Shown: one piece after another, positions 16,902 through 23,417 of the stretch | How positions within the stretch are numbered: position 1 is the stretch's first letter | Layout of the letters: each line of letters begins with the position of its first letter | The notes under the pieces: generated by a model | Seen by the model: only the letters and a program-made list of their open reading frames with translations | Told to the model about the DNA's origin: nothing | The model's database searches: none | Translations under genes and position numbers: made by a program | Source: a virus | Virus record (IMG/VR): IMGVR_UViG_3300029989_000116 | Span: 1 to 30,567 of that record | DNA length: 30,567 nucleotides | Strand: one strand, 5' to 3'

Positions 16902-17567
16902 ATGAAATTAATTCAAATCGTTAGAGTAAACGGAAATGCTCATGTAATTCCTGTAACAATTCCAGCCAAGGAAAAGCCTGTTGACTACCAATCAGTATTG
17001 TTCACTCACCCAGAGCTGGACAAGACAACTAATCAGTTCACTAACTATCTTGAAGAAGAAGCTAAGCTTACTGGCTTATCTACAGACTCAATGACATTCT
17101 GGGAAACAGGATACCTCAAATCTAACATATCAGATGAGATTGTACCAAGAAAAGAATTGGAAAGGAAATTGTTGGATACAGACTCTGGATTCTATAGTGA
17201 GGAGTTAACACACGCTTGGCGTTTGTTCTTAATGCAGAACCCAAGTAACATGATGCATTTCTTTGCTCCAAACTGGAACAGATGCACATGCGTCAAACCG
17301 GCTGTATGGCACAGTCAAGCTTTTTGTCCTATATGCGGAGCTGCAAACTTTCACTATGAAGGATATGTTGCAACCTATCATGGAAAATTGATAACTACAC
17401 AAGACATTGTAGCCTTTAGCATTCCGGCTGAAGACTATGAACTACTGGAAGAAGTAACTGAGGAATACCTCGCCAGTGAACATCGTATGTTTGATACAAT
17501 ATCAGATGATCAGATAGCAGATCAGGATACAGTCATAAAGATTGTATTCAATAACAACTCTTACTAA
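16902..17567 (+). CDS. Zinc-binding hypothetical protein
   Basis: A 221-aa protein with GAAAGGAG upstream. The N-terminal 130 residues are mixed helix and strand with no known motif. Around residues 127-145 there is a Cys cluster, CTC followed by FCPICGAANFH, which is a zinc ribbon-like site. The C-terminal part is acidic. It ends the first rightward transcription unit just before a clear terminator. Function unknown; the zinc site suggests nucleic acid or protein binding. Confidence 0.75.
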   Translation: MKLIQIVRVNGNAHVIPVTIPAKEKPVDYQSVLFTHPELDKTTNQFTNYLEEEAKLTGLSTDSMTFWETGYLKSNISDEIVPRKELERKLLDTDSGFYSEELTHAWRLFLMQNPSNMMHFFAPNWNRCTCVKPAVWHSQAFCPICGAANFHYEGYVATYHGKLITTQDIVAFSIPAEDYELLEEVTEEYLASEHRMFDTISDDQIADQDTVIKIVFNNNSY

Positions 17568-17582
17568 ACTATAATAGAAATC

Positions 17583-17608
17583 AGCCTCTACGATGTGGAG
17601 GCTTTTTT
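17583..17608 (+). terminator. Rho-independent terminator after the early unit
   Basis: AGCCTC (17583-17588) pairs with GAGGCT (17598-17603), followed by six T. It lies 16 bases after the stop of the 221-aa gene. Confidence 0.88.
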
Positions 17609-17860
17609 CTTGGCCTAGCCACAACTTACAGATCTACCTCCGTGTAGCAGTACTTAATTCTACTTCGGGAGTTTGAACACTTCGAATGTTTAAATGCAAT
17701 AGTTTGAATTGTTTGTTCAATTGCTCGCTTCTGTCTGTCTTTCGCTGAAATTGCAAGTTTCAGTCCGTTTTTCCATTTTTTTCCATGGAAGTTTTTCACT
17801 TTGACTTTTTTTTTCGATTTTTTTTTTTTCGATTTTTGTCGTATTTTAATTACAATATAT

Positions 17861-18011
17861 ACATATATTTACAAACAATAAATGAATATATGTAAATATA
17901 TGTAAGTAATGTAAATTAACTGGATAAATTGTAATAAAAAAGTGACAAAATGACTACTTTTCTAAAATTAAAAAACTTTCCAAAAGTAAAATCTCCTGAC
18001 ATATATTTACA
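17861..18011. repeat. Iteron-like 13-bp repeats (two direct, one inverted)
   Basis: ACATATATTTACA is at 17861-17873 and 17999-18011; its exact reverse complement is at 17891-17903. The first and the inverted copy can form a hairpin or bind a dimer. Related half-copies (TATGTAAGTAATGTAAA) follow the inverted copy. Confidence 0.7.
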
Positions 18012-18047
18012 TTTCTGGAAACACCATTTTGTCAATCTTTGACACAA

Positions 18048-18056
18048 TTATCCACC
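18048..18056 (+). promoter_or_regulatory. Near-consensus DnaA box
   Basis: TTATCCACC matches the bacterial DnaA box TTATCCACA at 8 of 9 positions and lies next to iteron-like repeats, which suggests use of host DnaA. Confidence 0.5.
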
Positions 18057-18062
18057 TCGGTC

Positions 18063-18078
18063 GCCCCAAGGATGGGGC
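18063..18078 (+). other. GC-rich hairpin in the leader of the 96-aa gene
   Basis: GCCCC and GGGGC pair around a 6-nt loop inside a short GC-rich island (18055-18090, flanked by two CCTCGG). It has no T-run. The island resembles the one at 18430-18457 and sits at a similar distance from the next start codon. Confidence 0.5.
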
Positions 18079-18123
18079 TCGCTCCCTCGGTTTATATTTA
18101 TATACTACACAAAGGAGAATAAA

Positions 18124-18414
18124 ATGATTAAATATGACATCAATAACTTATGTAAGGATATCGAAACTGTTATGCTTGCCAAAGGACATGTTATTGAAAT
18201 TGAAGACCGTGACAGCACTAGACGTTTTCAAGCAACATTCTTTACTATCATAATTGACGCTACCACTGATAAACTTGCCATTTCAGTTGCCATACCTACT
18301 GCAGACATTGTTAATCTTTGTTCTGTCTTAGAGCAAGATGAATTGGAAGTTATCTCAATTGTCTTCGCTATGGTTAAAGTGTTTAATGATAATACGTCTG
18401 AACCTGTTCGTTAG
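18124..18414 (+). CDS. Small hypothetical protein downstream of the putative origin
   Basis: A 96-aa protein with AAAGGAG upstream. It has an N-terminal helix, a central pair of beta strands (RFQATFFTIIIDA, KLAISVAI) and a C-terminal helix with EQDELEVISIVFAMV. It has no cysteine cluster and no transmembrane segment. It sits between the origin-like gap and a DUF669-like ssDNA-binding protein, each with its own hairpin leader. Not recognised. Confidence 0.7.
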   Translation: MIKYDINNLCKDIETVMLAKGHVIEIEDRDSTRRFQATFFTIIIDATTDKLAISVAIPTADIVNLCSVLEQDELEVISIVFAMVKVFNDNTSEPVR

Positions 18415-18429
18415 TTGTCGGGCTTCCGC

Positions 18430-18457
18430 CCCCTTGGACGGGGACGGGCGTTCGCCC
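18430..18457 (+). other. Twin GC-rich hairpins in the leader of the ssDNA-binding gene
   Basis: CCCC (18430-18433) pairs with GGGG (18440-18443), and GGGC (18446-18449) with GCCC (18454-18457) around a GTTC tetraloop. They lie just after the stop of the 96-aa gene and about 55 bases before the next start. With no T-run they are more likely RNA structure than a terminator. Confidence 0.55.
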
Positions 18458-18511
18458 TCTGGCTTTCGTTTATTCCCTATTTTTTATATTAATATTACAA
18501 AGGAGCTTAAA

Positions 18512-18961
18512 ATGTTTGATTTTACAAAATTCGATGGTAAAAAGCCATCACTGGAAATCGCTGAAGGAATCCATGAATGTTCACTGGAAAAGACTGAAAT
18601 GAAGACCGATAAAAATGGCAATCAGTACTTATCCCTATGGTGGAGACTTACAGGCACCAGACAGGTTGTTTTCGACCTTGTAGTTGAACCTGATGACAAG
18701 AACAAACTGAATCTTTTCAAGATTTGGCGTCTTGCTCAGATTTTCAAGTTTGCATTAGGCAAAAAGGACACTCTAACCACTCTTCAGGCTAAACTGAATA
18801 AGTGCATTGGAGAAATCGTCCTAGTTGACGTTGCAATCAAGCAGAACGGCGAGTATACTAATAACACAGTATCAGCCAAAAAAGAAATGTTCTATGCTTT
18901 GGACGCATCTCCAGCCGAAGTTGCAGAAGACACTGACGAACCTGAGAGTGTTTTGGATTAA
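18512..18961 (+). CDS. DUF669-like single-stranded DNA-binding protein
   Basis: A 149-aa protein that begins MFDFTKFDGK, followed by EGIHECSLEKTEMKTDKNGNQYLSLWWRL, the characteristic opening of the phage DUF669 family. That family is thought to be OB-fold, ssDNA-binding-like. The C-terminus is acidic (EVAEDTDEPESVLD), as in many SSBs, where such a tail recruits replication partners. The start is chosen at AAAGGAGCTTAAAATG; a longer frame opening upstream overlaps the previous gene. It lies just downstream of the putative origin, which fits a replication role. Confidence 0.72.
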   Translation: MFDFTKFDGKKPSLEIAEGIHECSLEKTEMKTDKNGNQYLSLWWRLTGTRQVVFDLVVEPDDKNKLNLFKIWRLAQIFKFALGKKDTLTTLQAKLNKCIGEIVLVDVAIKQNGEYTNNTVSAKKEMFYALDASPAEVAEDTDEPESVLD

Positions 18962-18980
18962 TTTCCTATCTCAGGCAATT

Positions 18981-19016
18981 GGGGCATCTGATATCTCAGG
19001 TGTCCCATATATTTTT
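18981..19016 (+). terminator. Terminator-like hairpin after the ssDNA-binding gene
   Basis: GGGGCATCTGA (18981-18991) pairs with TCAGGTGTCCC (18996-19006), an 11-bp stem with two wobble pairs and a 4-nt loop, then ATATATTTTT. The T-run is slightly displaced, so termination may be partial. Confidence 0.6.
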
Positions 19017-19085
19017 AATGGATATCAGTTGCTGTACAAGCAATATGACAAGAAATTAGGGTATGGAACGAAAGGAGCAAGAAAA

Positions 19086-19454
19086 ATGATTAAGATGCCA
19101 GATGAAGTTTTTGAAGCTATGTTAGAAAAAGATGCAGCAAAAAATCCTAAACTTTGCAAAGAACTATCTATACATATGCACCATACATTCAAAGATAGGT
19201 TAGAACAGTTCTCGACTCAAGAAGGTTTTTTAGCTGCTGTTGGGAAAGACTGTACAAATAAATTCCTAGACTTCTGTCACGATTTAGACGATAAACTAAC
19301 GCCGGAACGTAAAGACGTTGTACTGACTCTAATGAAAGACATGTACGAGGAACAACGCAAATATAAAATTGAACATAATCTACCTGTCGGTAACAGCGCT
19401 GCCATGCTGGACATGATAATGAACATGATGGGGGATATCGGAGGCCTAATATAA
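19086..19454 (+). CDS. Hypothetical helical protein
   Basis: A 122-aa protein. The start MIKMPDEVFE at 19086 has GAAAGGAGC nine bases upstream; the open frame extends back into the ssDNA-binding gene but that part has no site. It is mostly helical and charged and ends in a Met-rich segment (MLDMIMNMMGDIGG). No membrane helix or catalytic motif. Function unknown. It lies in the same direction as the replication-type genes. Confidence 0.68.
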   Translation: MIKMPDEVFEAMLEKDAAKNPKLCKELSIHMHHTFKDRLEQFSTQEGFLAAVGKDCTNKFLDFCHDLDDKLTPERKDVVLTLMKDMYEEQRKYKIEHNLPVGNSAAMLDMIMNMMGDIGGLI

Positions 19455-19508
19455 TTATAGCTATTGTAGCTGTACACTTTACACTTAAAATGATTGTAGG
19501 TGAATAAT

Positions 19509-19730
19509 ATGAAACATTTATTCTTTAAAAAACAAAAACCTCAAATAGATCCTTGTAACTCTATGGTTGTATTCACAGACAAAGAACAATACACTGTATG
19601 TAACTTTCATGACACACCAACATGGTGGGCCGAAAAACACATCCAAGAAGTTATCCATACTAATATATCATTCGAAAAAGCTTGTGACGTAGCTTATCAA
19701 CTCAATCAAGAGCTGGAAAGGAGTATGTGA
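19509..19730 (+). CDS. Small hypothetical protein
   Basis: A 73-aa protein. The ATG at 19509 is used because AGGTGA lies five bases upstream; a GTG at 19500 in the same frame is possible but lacks a site. Basic N-terminus (KHLFFKKQK), then a compact domain with TWWAEKHIQEV. Its last codons contain the ribosome site of the next gene, and the stop overlaps the next ATG (TGATG). Not recognised. Confidence 0.62.
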   Translation: MKHLFFKKQKPQIDPCNSMVVFTDKEQYTVCNFHDTPTWWAEKHIQEVIHTNISFEKACDVAYQLNQELERSM

Positions 19731-19882
19731 TGTATCAGTTAGTACTAGCTACATGTGAAAATTGTAAGTATGGCACTATGAAAACACTACATAAGAACGT
19801 ACACTGTAGAATCTATCACAAACAATATGAAACAAAACATTACTGCCAACGTCATAAATTACGAAAGGAGTCACCAAAATGA
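19730..19882 (+). CDS. 50-aa zinc-ribbon-like microprotein
   Basis: A short gene starting MYQLVLATCENCKYG, with further Cys at 26 and 39 and several His. The arrangement C-x2-C...C...C looks like a small zinc ribbon. GGAAAGGAG precedes the ATG, and both ends overlap neighbours (TGATG before, ATGA after), which strongly supports translation. Function unknown. Confidence 0.68.
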   Translation: MYQLVLATCENCKYGTMKTLHKNVHCRIYHKQYETKHYCQRHKLRKESPK

Positions 19883-20256
19883 AAGAAACTGTAGAAGAAT
19901 ATCTCAAAGAACAAACCAAAGAAAAAGTTATAGACTTCTGTATGCTTCAACGTGACCAAATTGCTGACCTCGAACGCTCCTTGACAGCTCTGCAACAATC
20001 CAAAGAAATCTGGATCAAAGACATGCTCGAACAAATCAACTACACTTCATCACTTATCTGCGACTCAATACAAATGGCCGGCGTGGTCAGAATCATTGTA
20101 GACGATAATTCAGATGAAGTAGAAATTCATGTACCTGAATGCGATTACCGTAAAGAGCAAAAGTTTATGTCTAATAAAAAAGTTGTAGCATACGCACCTA
20201 ACTGTACATCAGTTCCACTTATGGCTGAACGTTTTGGGTGGGATCTAAAGGAGTAA
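19879..20256 (+). CDS. Hypothetical protein with N-terminal coiled coil
   Basis: A 125-aa protein with an ATGA overlap with the preceding gene and a GAAAGGAG site. Residues 1-50 form a charged helix of coiled-coil type; residues 65-90 hold two strands (VVRIIVDDNSDEVEIHV). The C-terminus reads LMAERFGWDLKE. No known motif. It is the third of a run of coupled small genes. Confidence 0.68.
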   Translation: MKETVEEYLKEQTKEKVIDFCMLQRDQIADLERSLTALQQSKEIWIKDMLEQINYTSSLICDSIQMAGVVRIIVDDNSDEVEIHVPECDYRKEQKFMSNKKVVAYAPNCTSVPLMAERFGWDLKE

Positions 20257-20261
20257 ATCTT

Positions 20262-21041
20262 ATGAATAAAGACACCATATGCCTATTCGCTAAAATAAGC
20301 GAACTTAAAACAGACATCCATAAAGTTGATTCTAAAGTCAATTGCCTGGATAAAAACCTACAACACCACATTGACTATCATGAGATAGGAGTCGAACCTG
20401 AACCTCAAAAAGATGAGTTAACAAAGAAACAAAGAATTATCAATGTGCTTCAATGTAAACTTACTCAACTTAACTTTGAGTTAGATCGCAGAGACGCTCA
20501 ACTCAAAACATTCCAAGATCAAATTGAAAGAAATTATATCGAGATCAACAAACTCAAAGAAAAACCACCCCTCATTATTTATCAACAAGCATCTGATGCT
20601 GTACGAAAATGTGCAGAAGTCTACAATAAAAAGACAGCAATCAAAAAAGCTAGAATTGAAGAACTTGAATCTGATAATTACAGCTACAAAAACAGAATCC
20701 AAAAATGTTGTGATGAAAATCTCAATCTAAAATCCAAAATCAAAGAACTGAAACGAATCAATAAATCTAATGAAAAAAATCAGATGATTCAAGGAGAGAC
20801 AATAAGAAATCTCAGAGAAAAGAATCAACTTCTAAAAGCCACCACCGTAGACATCAACGCTCGTTGTGAACGATACTTAGCTAGAATCAATCAACTTGAA
20901 TCAGAAGGCTGTTGTATTATGTCTGAAAAGAGAAAACCTAATGAAATGAAACTCGACAGAGTAAGATTCAATGAACTTCTGCAAACTGAAAAGAAATACA
21001 ATACATTAGTATCTGCTATATTAAAATCTAAGGAGGATTAA
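20262..21041 (+). CDS. Long coiled-coil protein
   Basis: A 259-aa protein starting MNKDTICLF at 20262, where AAAGGAG is nine bases upstream; the frame opens eight codons earlier inside the previous gene. Nearly the whole sequence is charged heptad-like helix, for example KKQRIINVLQCKLTQLNFEL and NLKSKIKELKRINKSN, with a short Cys-containing break near residue 220. No enzyme motif is visible. Likely a structural or scaffold coiled coil; role unknown. Confidence 0.72.
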   Translation: MNKDTICLFAKISELKTDIHKVDSKVNCLDKNLQHHIDYHEIGVEPEPQKDELTKKQRIINVLQCKLTQLNFELDRRDAQLKTFQDQIERNYIEINKLKEKPPLIIYQQASDAVRKCAEVYNKKTAIKKARIEELESDNYSYKNRIQKCCDENLNLKSKIKELKRINKSNEKNQMIQGETIRNLREKNQLLKATTVDINARCERYLARINQLESEGCCIMSEKRKPNEMKLDRVRFNELLQTEKKYNTLVSAILKSKED

Positions 21042-21042
21042 A

Positions 21043-21219
21043 ATGCATGGAAAACCTAAAAAGACCTTGGCTGTTAAGTCTACTCGTCCTAATAGTTTTA
21101 TTGAGTTCGATGTTGATCCTAGCATTCTCACTAAACCATCACCCGCTACAGCAAGAATCAAAGCAGAACGTGAACGTGACAGAGCCAGTCGCAATCTCAC
21201 CCGAACCTGGAAAGGCTGA
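21043..21219 (+). CDS. 58-aa basic protein encoded in a frame overlapping the next gene
   Basis: The first ATG after AAGGAGGATTAAA opens a frame of 58 codons: MHGKPKKTLAVKSTRPNSF, then FDVDPSILTKPSP, then a charged helix with KAERERDRASRNLTR. It lies wholly inside the 21047-21619 gene but in another frame, with the two start codons four bases apart. Its composition looks like a real soluble basic protein, and its ribosome spacing is the better of the two. Which frame is the main product cannot be settled by eye. Confidence 0.5.
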   Translation: MHGKPKKTLAVKSTRPNSFIEFDVDPSILTKPSPATARIKAERERDRASRNLTRTWKG

Positions 21220-21619
21220 ATTTAAATCCTTCATGGATTACAGAACAATAAGCTCTCAAACATCAGACCAGTCCCAATTACAACGATTCTCCCAAACCGG
21301 CGAATACGGCATAAGAATTTACAATTACGCATATATGATTGCTGTAGGATCCGGTTGGGGATTTTCTGTAGGAGATTACGTTATTATCTTATTCGATCAA
21401 GCCTCACCTATAGGCTGCGTTGTTGGAGATATTAAATCTGACTCTGACACTGATAAACTTACACATACTAAAGACAAAGTGAACGGATCCATAATTGAAT
21501 TTATTGTACAAACGGAAAAAATACCTAAAAAAGTACAAATATCTGGATCCTTCAATTCTGTACCAATATTTAACCATAAAATATTAGCGATATACGCGGA
21601 GGAAATGCCTTATGACTGA
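21047..21619 (+). CDS. Membrane-anchored protein with soluble beta domain
   Basis: A 190-aa protein with an N-terminal membrane segment (WLLSLLVLIVLLSSMLILAF, residues 8-27) after a basic MENLKR. A Pro-rich spacer follows, then a soluble domain at about residues 60-185 with SGWGFSVGDYVIILF, CVVGDIKSDSDTD and SIIEFIVQ. The VGDIK...DT...IEFIV pattern recurs in uncharacterised phage proteins I have seen, but I know no function. The soluble domain is probably extracellular. Its start lies four bases after that of the overlapping 58-aa frame. Confidence 0.72.
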   Translation: MENLKRPWLLSLLVLIVLLSSMLILAFSLNHHPLQQESKQNVNVTEPVAISPEPGKAEFKSFMDYRTISSQTSDQSQLQRFSQTGEYGIRIYNYAYMIAVGSGWGFSVGDYVIILFDQASPIGCVVGDIKSDSDTDKLTHTKDKVNGSIIEFIVQTEKIPKKVQISGSFNSVPIFNHKILAIYAEEMPYD

Positions 21620-22079
21620 TCAATATAAAACCATCCTTGATGATGAACTTTGCGAAGACTGTAAACATAGGACAATGAACTTCTGCGCAAAGATTGGTGA
21701 CAGAAAAATAACTGTTAACCAAAAAGATGGACACCCTGATTACCACTGTGATAAAAAATGGACAATTGCAACTACACCGGAACCAGTCGAAAAACCAAGA
21801 GTAGACTTCAACTCACTAAAGATTTGTATTGCGGCTTTGAAGCAAAATTGTCGTGATACTGATAAGTGCGAAAACTGCTTATTGATTGGTAGAAACATCC
21901 CACACATGTTTGATGAAAATGTACTATCGCCCAAAGGTGGTGTAGAGCCATCAGATGTTTGTCCATTTAATTACATGACAGAAGTGCCCCCGCAAGATTG
22001 GGATATCTCCAAAAAACCAGATGAGATATTTCCAGACTATCTTGCCGAACTTGCAATGATGTGCAGTCCAATCGAATGA
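21612..22079 (+). CDS. Cys-rich hypothetical protein
   Basis: A 155-aa protein with GGAGGAAAT upstream and an 8-base overlap with the preceding gene. Cysteines occur in two groups: CEDCKHRTMNFC and C46 near the N-terminus, and CIAALKQNC, CENC and C118 further on. This is consistent with two zinc sites. The remainder is Pro-rich and acidic. No family is recognised. Confidence 0.7.
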   Translation: MTDQYKTILDDELCEDCKHRTMNFCAKIGDRKITVNQKDGHPDYHCDKKWTIATTPEPVEKPRVDFNSLKICIAALKQNCRDTDKCENCLLIGRNIPHMFDENVLSPKGGVEPSDVCPFNYMTEVPPQDWDISKKPDEIFPDYLAELAMMCSPIE

Positions 22080-22399
22080 AAATGAAACTGCTTGCCTTGT
22101 TGCAAGAAAAACATATCACAGTTATTACCGCAGCCACAGCGCTTGGCGTAGCCACATCACAGATACACCGATGGGATAGACAGGGTATTAACCCAAACAA
22201 TCCACACTATGCTGCTCTAATAAAATTACTTGGCAAAAAGCTGGAGACGGTGGAACCATCCAATAAAGCAAAAATCAGACGTTTCCCCAAGCAACTGAAT
22301 TTAGTAGAAACCGATCTCCAACTCAAGCCAACAAAAGCAAGACCAACAGGATTACCTCATGTGGTGATTCGTCCAAAAGCTAATCCAATTAAGCCCTGA
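22076..22399 (+). CDS. Small helix-turn-helix DNA-binding protein
   Basis: A 107-aa protein. Residues about 5-40 look like a Cro/DicC-type helix-turn-helix: LLALLQEKHI, then AATALGVATSQIHRWDRQGI, in which the second helix would read DNA. The C-terminal half is basic and Pro-rich. The start is taken at the ATG at 22076 that overlaps the previous stop (ATGA); a GTG at 22061 in frame is possible. It lies just upstream of the promoter-like sequence of the ubiquitin-like cassette and may regulate it. Confidence 0.66.
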   Translation: MKMKLLALLQEKHITVITAATALGVATSQIHRWDRQGINPNNPHYAALIKLLGKKLETVEPSNKAKIRRFPKQLNLVETDLQLKPTKARPTGLPHVVIRPKANPIKP

Positions 22400-22411
22400 T
22401 CTTAATTGTAT

Positions 22412-22417
22412 TATAAT
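22412..22417 (+). promoter_or_regulatory. Consensus -10 box ahead of the ubiquitin-like cassette
   Basis: TATAAT in a short AT-rich gap, 42 bases before the start of the 138-aa gene. The -35 position (22389-22394, TTAAGC) is weak, so activation or an extended element would be needed. Confidence 0.42.
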
Positions 22418-22458
22418 TATTTATGTTTGTTAATGTATAACTGAAAGGAGCCAAAGCC

Positions 22459-22875
22459 ATGGCAACATTAACTCTGAACGGGTCTGCAGCAACCCTAACG
22501 TCTGCACTGAAATTAGCAACTCTGAAGAGAGTAGCAAAACTTCGACCGGAAGCCCTTGTCGTCAGAAATGACAAAGACCAGGAAATCTTCAAGATCGAAG
22601 TAGCCAAGAATGGTAGCCAGTCCAAGTACGGTGTATCCTTCGACAAGAAAGACAGAAATGGTTACGCAATCGTTACCACAATGTCCGACAAGAACTTCGA
22701 AGAAATGTCTCCAGAAGAAGCAGCAGAAATGTTTATGGAAATTCTCATTCCGCTGACTAAGTTGGAAACCGAAATCGCAACTGTGGTTATCCCTGGCTTG
22801 TCCGCAGACGTCGCTGCTGTCGCTGATGCTATCCACTTCGTAACTGAAGTAGAAGCTGAAACGGAAGCAGAATAA
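22459..22875 (+). CDS. 138-aa abundant-looking protein at the head of the ubiquitin-like cassette
   Basis: Starts after GAAAGGAGC. The N-terminal half is Ala/Thr/Leu-rich with RVAKLRPEALVVRN and KIEVAKNGSQSKYGVSF, likely a small alpha/beta fold. The C-terminal half is acidic, with FEEMSPEEAAEMFMEIL and the tail EVEAETEAE. Codons are more GC-rich and uniform than in neighbouring genes, like those of the capsid gene, which suggests high expression. It occupies the place of protein E in PRTRC (ParB-related, ThiF-related) cassettes, just before the ubiquitin-like gene, but I cannot confirm homology. It could be a partner or target of the modifier. Confidence 0.72.
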   Translation: MATLTLNGSAATLTSALKLATLKRVAKLRPEALVVRNDKDQEIFKIEVAKNGSQSKYGVSFDKKDRNGYAIVTTMSDKNFEEMSPEEAAEMFMEILIPLTKLETEIATVVIPGLSADVAAVADAIHFVTEVEAETEAE

Positions 22876-22889
22876 GAAAGGAGCTCAAC

Positions 22890-23120
22890 ATGATCCAAGT
22901 TACTGTCGGTACAAACACCGAGAAAAAGACCATTACGGTCAATCCAAGTAAGACACTGAAAGAAGTGTTGGTCTCGGAACACATTGACTTCGCTAAAGGC
23001 GATGTATATCTTGATGGAGAAAAACTGACTGCTGAGAAAATCAACAAGACTTTCACAGACGCTGGTATCACTTCAGATTGTTACCTCATCAGCGTAGTCA
23101 AAGCTAACGGCGGTTTCTAG
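22890..23120 (+). CDS. Ubiquitin-fold modifier ending Gly-Gly-Phe (PRTRC protein C-like)
   Basis: A 76-aa protein with the expected beta-grasp pattern. It has two N-terminal strands (MIQVTVGTNTEKKTITV), a helix (KTLKEVLVSEHI), a strand pair (GDVYLDGEKL) and a final strand (CYLISVVKANGGF). Gly74-Gly75 precede a single Phe76, so removal of one residue would expose the Gly-Gly end used in adenylation and conjugation. It resembles the PRTRC protein C family. The genes for a JAMM peptidase and a ThiF/E1 enzyme lie downstream, which supports a modifier role. AGAAAGGAGC precedes the start, and a terminator follows directly, so it can be made in excess over the enzymes. Confidence 0.85.
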   Translation: MIQVTVGTNTEKKTITVNPSKTLKEVLVSEHIDFAKGDVYLDGEKLTAEKINKTFTDAGITSDCYLISVVKANGGF

Positions 23121-23143
23121 ATCGTCGCAGCGCATTAACAAAT

Positions 23144-23170
23144 AAGCCCTGACAACAGTTGGGGCTTTTT
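23144..23170 (+). terminator. Rho-independent terminator after the ubiquitin-like gene
   Basis: AAGCCC (23144-23149) pairs with GGGCTT (23162-23167), followed by a T-run to 23170. It separates the highly expressed first two genes from the tRNA-like element and the enzyme genes. Confidence 0.82.
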
Positions 23171-23172
23171 AT

Positions 23173-23243
23173 GCCAGTTTAGCTCAAGGTAGAGCACCTA
23201 CGAAGACGTAGGATTATATCAGTTCGATAGCTGATAACTGGCC
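23173..23243 (+). ncRNA. tRNA-like element with shortened anticodon loop
   Basis: A near-complete cloverleaf. The acceptor stem is GCCAGTT/AACTGGC, 7 perfect pairs. The D arm is GCTC/GAGC with loop AAGGTA, the anticodon stem CCTAC/GTAGG with a 6-nt loop GAAGAC, and the T arm ATCAG/CTGAT with TTCGATAG. A normal anticodon loop has 7 nt with U at position 33; here the loop is one short and has no U, and the T loop is one long. It may therefore be a tRNA mimic, a degenerate tRNA, or a processing signal rather than a decoding tRNA. It directly follows the terminator. Confidence 0.6.
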
Positions 23244-23298
23244 CAACACAGGTTGGCAACACCCCTGTCATATGAAATTGTTGCATCGCTCAATACAG

Positions 23299-23387
23299 CT
23301 ACACCCAGTATGGTACCGGCAGACTTTATGGATATCCATATTGCCTAAAGACACAGATAAAATTAGCCGCTGAGTTTCTGGGTGTAG
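23299..23387 (+). ncRNA. Structured leader RNA upstream of the 615-aa gene
   Basis: A 10-bp perfect inverted repeat, CTACACCCAG (23299-23308) and CTGGGTGTAG (23378-23387), closes an 89-nt domain. Inside is the 14-bp perfect palindrome TATGGATATCCATA (23327-23340) flanked by GGC/GCC. The closing helix ends about 30 bases before the start codon of the 615-aa gene. No T-run follows. It may be a cis-regulatory RNA or a stable small RNA; no known riboswitch class is recognised. Confidence 0.55.
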
Positions 23388-23417
23388 TATTTATTTTTAT
23401 TTGAAAGGAGCAAACCA

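Larger units (their letters stand above)
17609..18062. other. AT-rich non-coding region, putative origin of replication
   Basis: No gene is visible here. The region has long T tracts (17806-17837) interrupted by CGA. It has three copies of the 13-mer ACATATATTTACA: direct at 17861-17873 and 17999-18011, inverted at 17891-17903. A 10-bp inverted repeat is formed by TGACAAAATG (17943-17952) and CATTTTGTCA (18025-18034), and there is a near-consensus DnaA box. The next genes include an ssDNA-binding-like protein. Iterons, an AT-rich unwinding-like stretch and a DnaA box together are typical of an origin, but this is inference. Confidence 0.55.

Noticed and set aside
18338-18511. N-terminal extension of the DUF669-like protein
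   Set aside because: It overlaps the preceding gene and the GC-rich hairpins; the family's usual start MFDF lies at 18512 with a strong site.
18825-19085. N-terminal extension of the 122-aa gene
   Set aside because: It overlaps the ssDNA-binding gene in another frame, has no ribosome site, and crosses a terminator-like hairpin; the ATG at 19086 has a strong site.
22389-22982. Minus-strand frames of 85-107 aa opposite the 138-aa gene
   Set aside because: The plus-strand frame has a strong ribosome site and biased codons; the antisense frames have neither.
23173-23243. Ordinary decoding tRNA
   Set aside because: The anticodon loop has 6 nt and lacks U33, so an anticodon cannot be assigned; it is kept as tRNA-like only.
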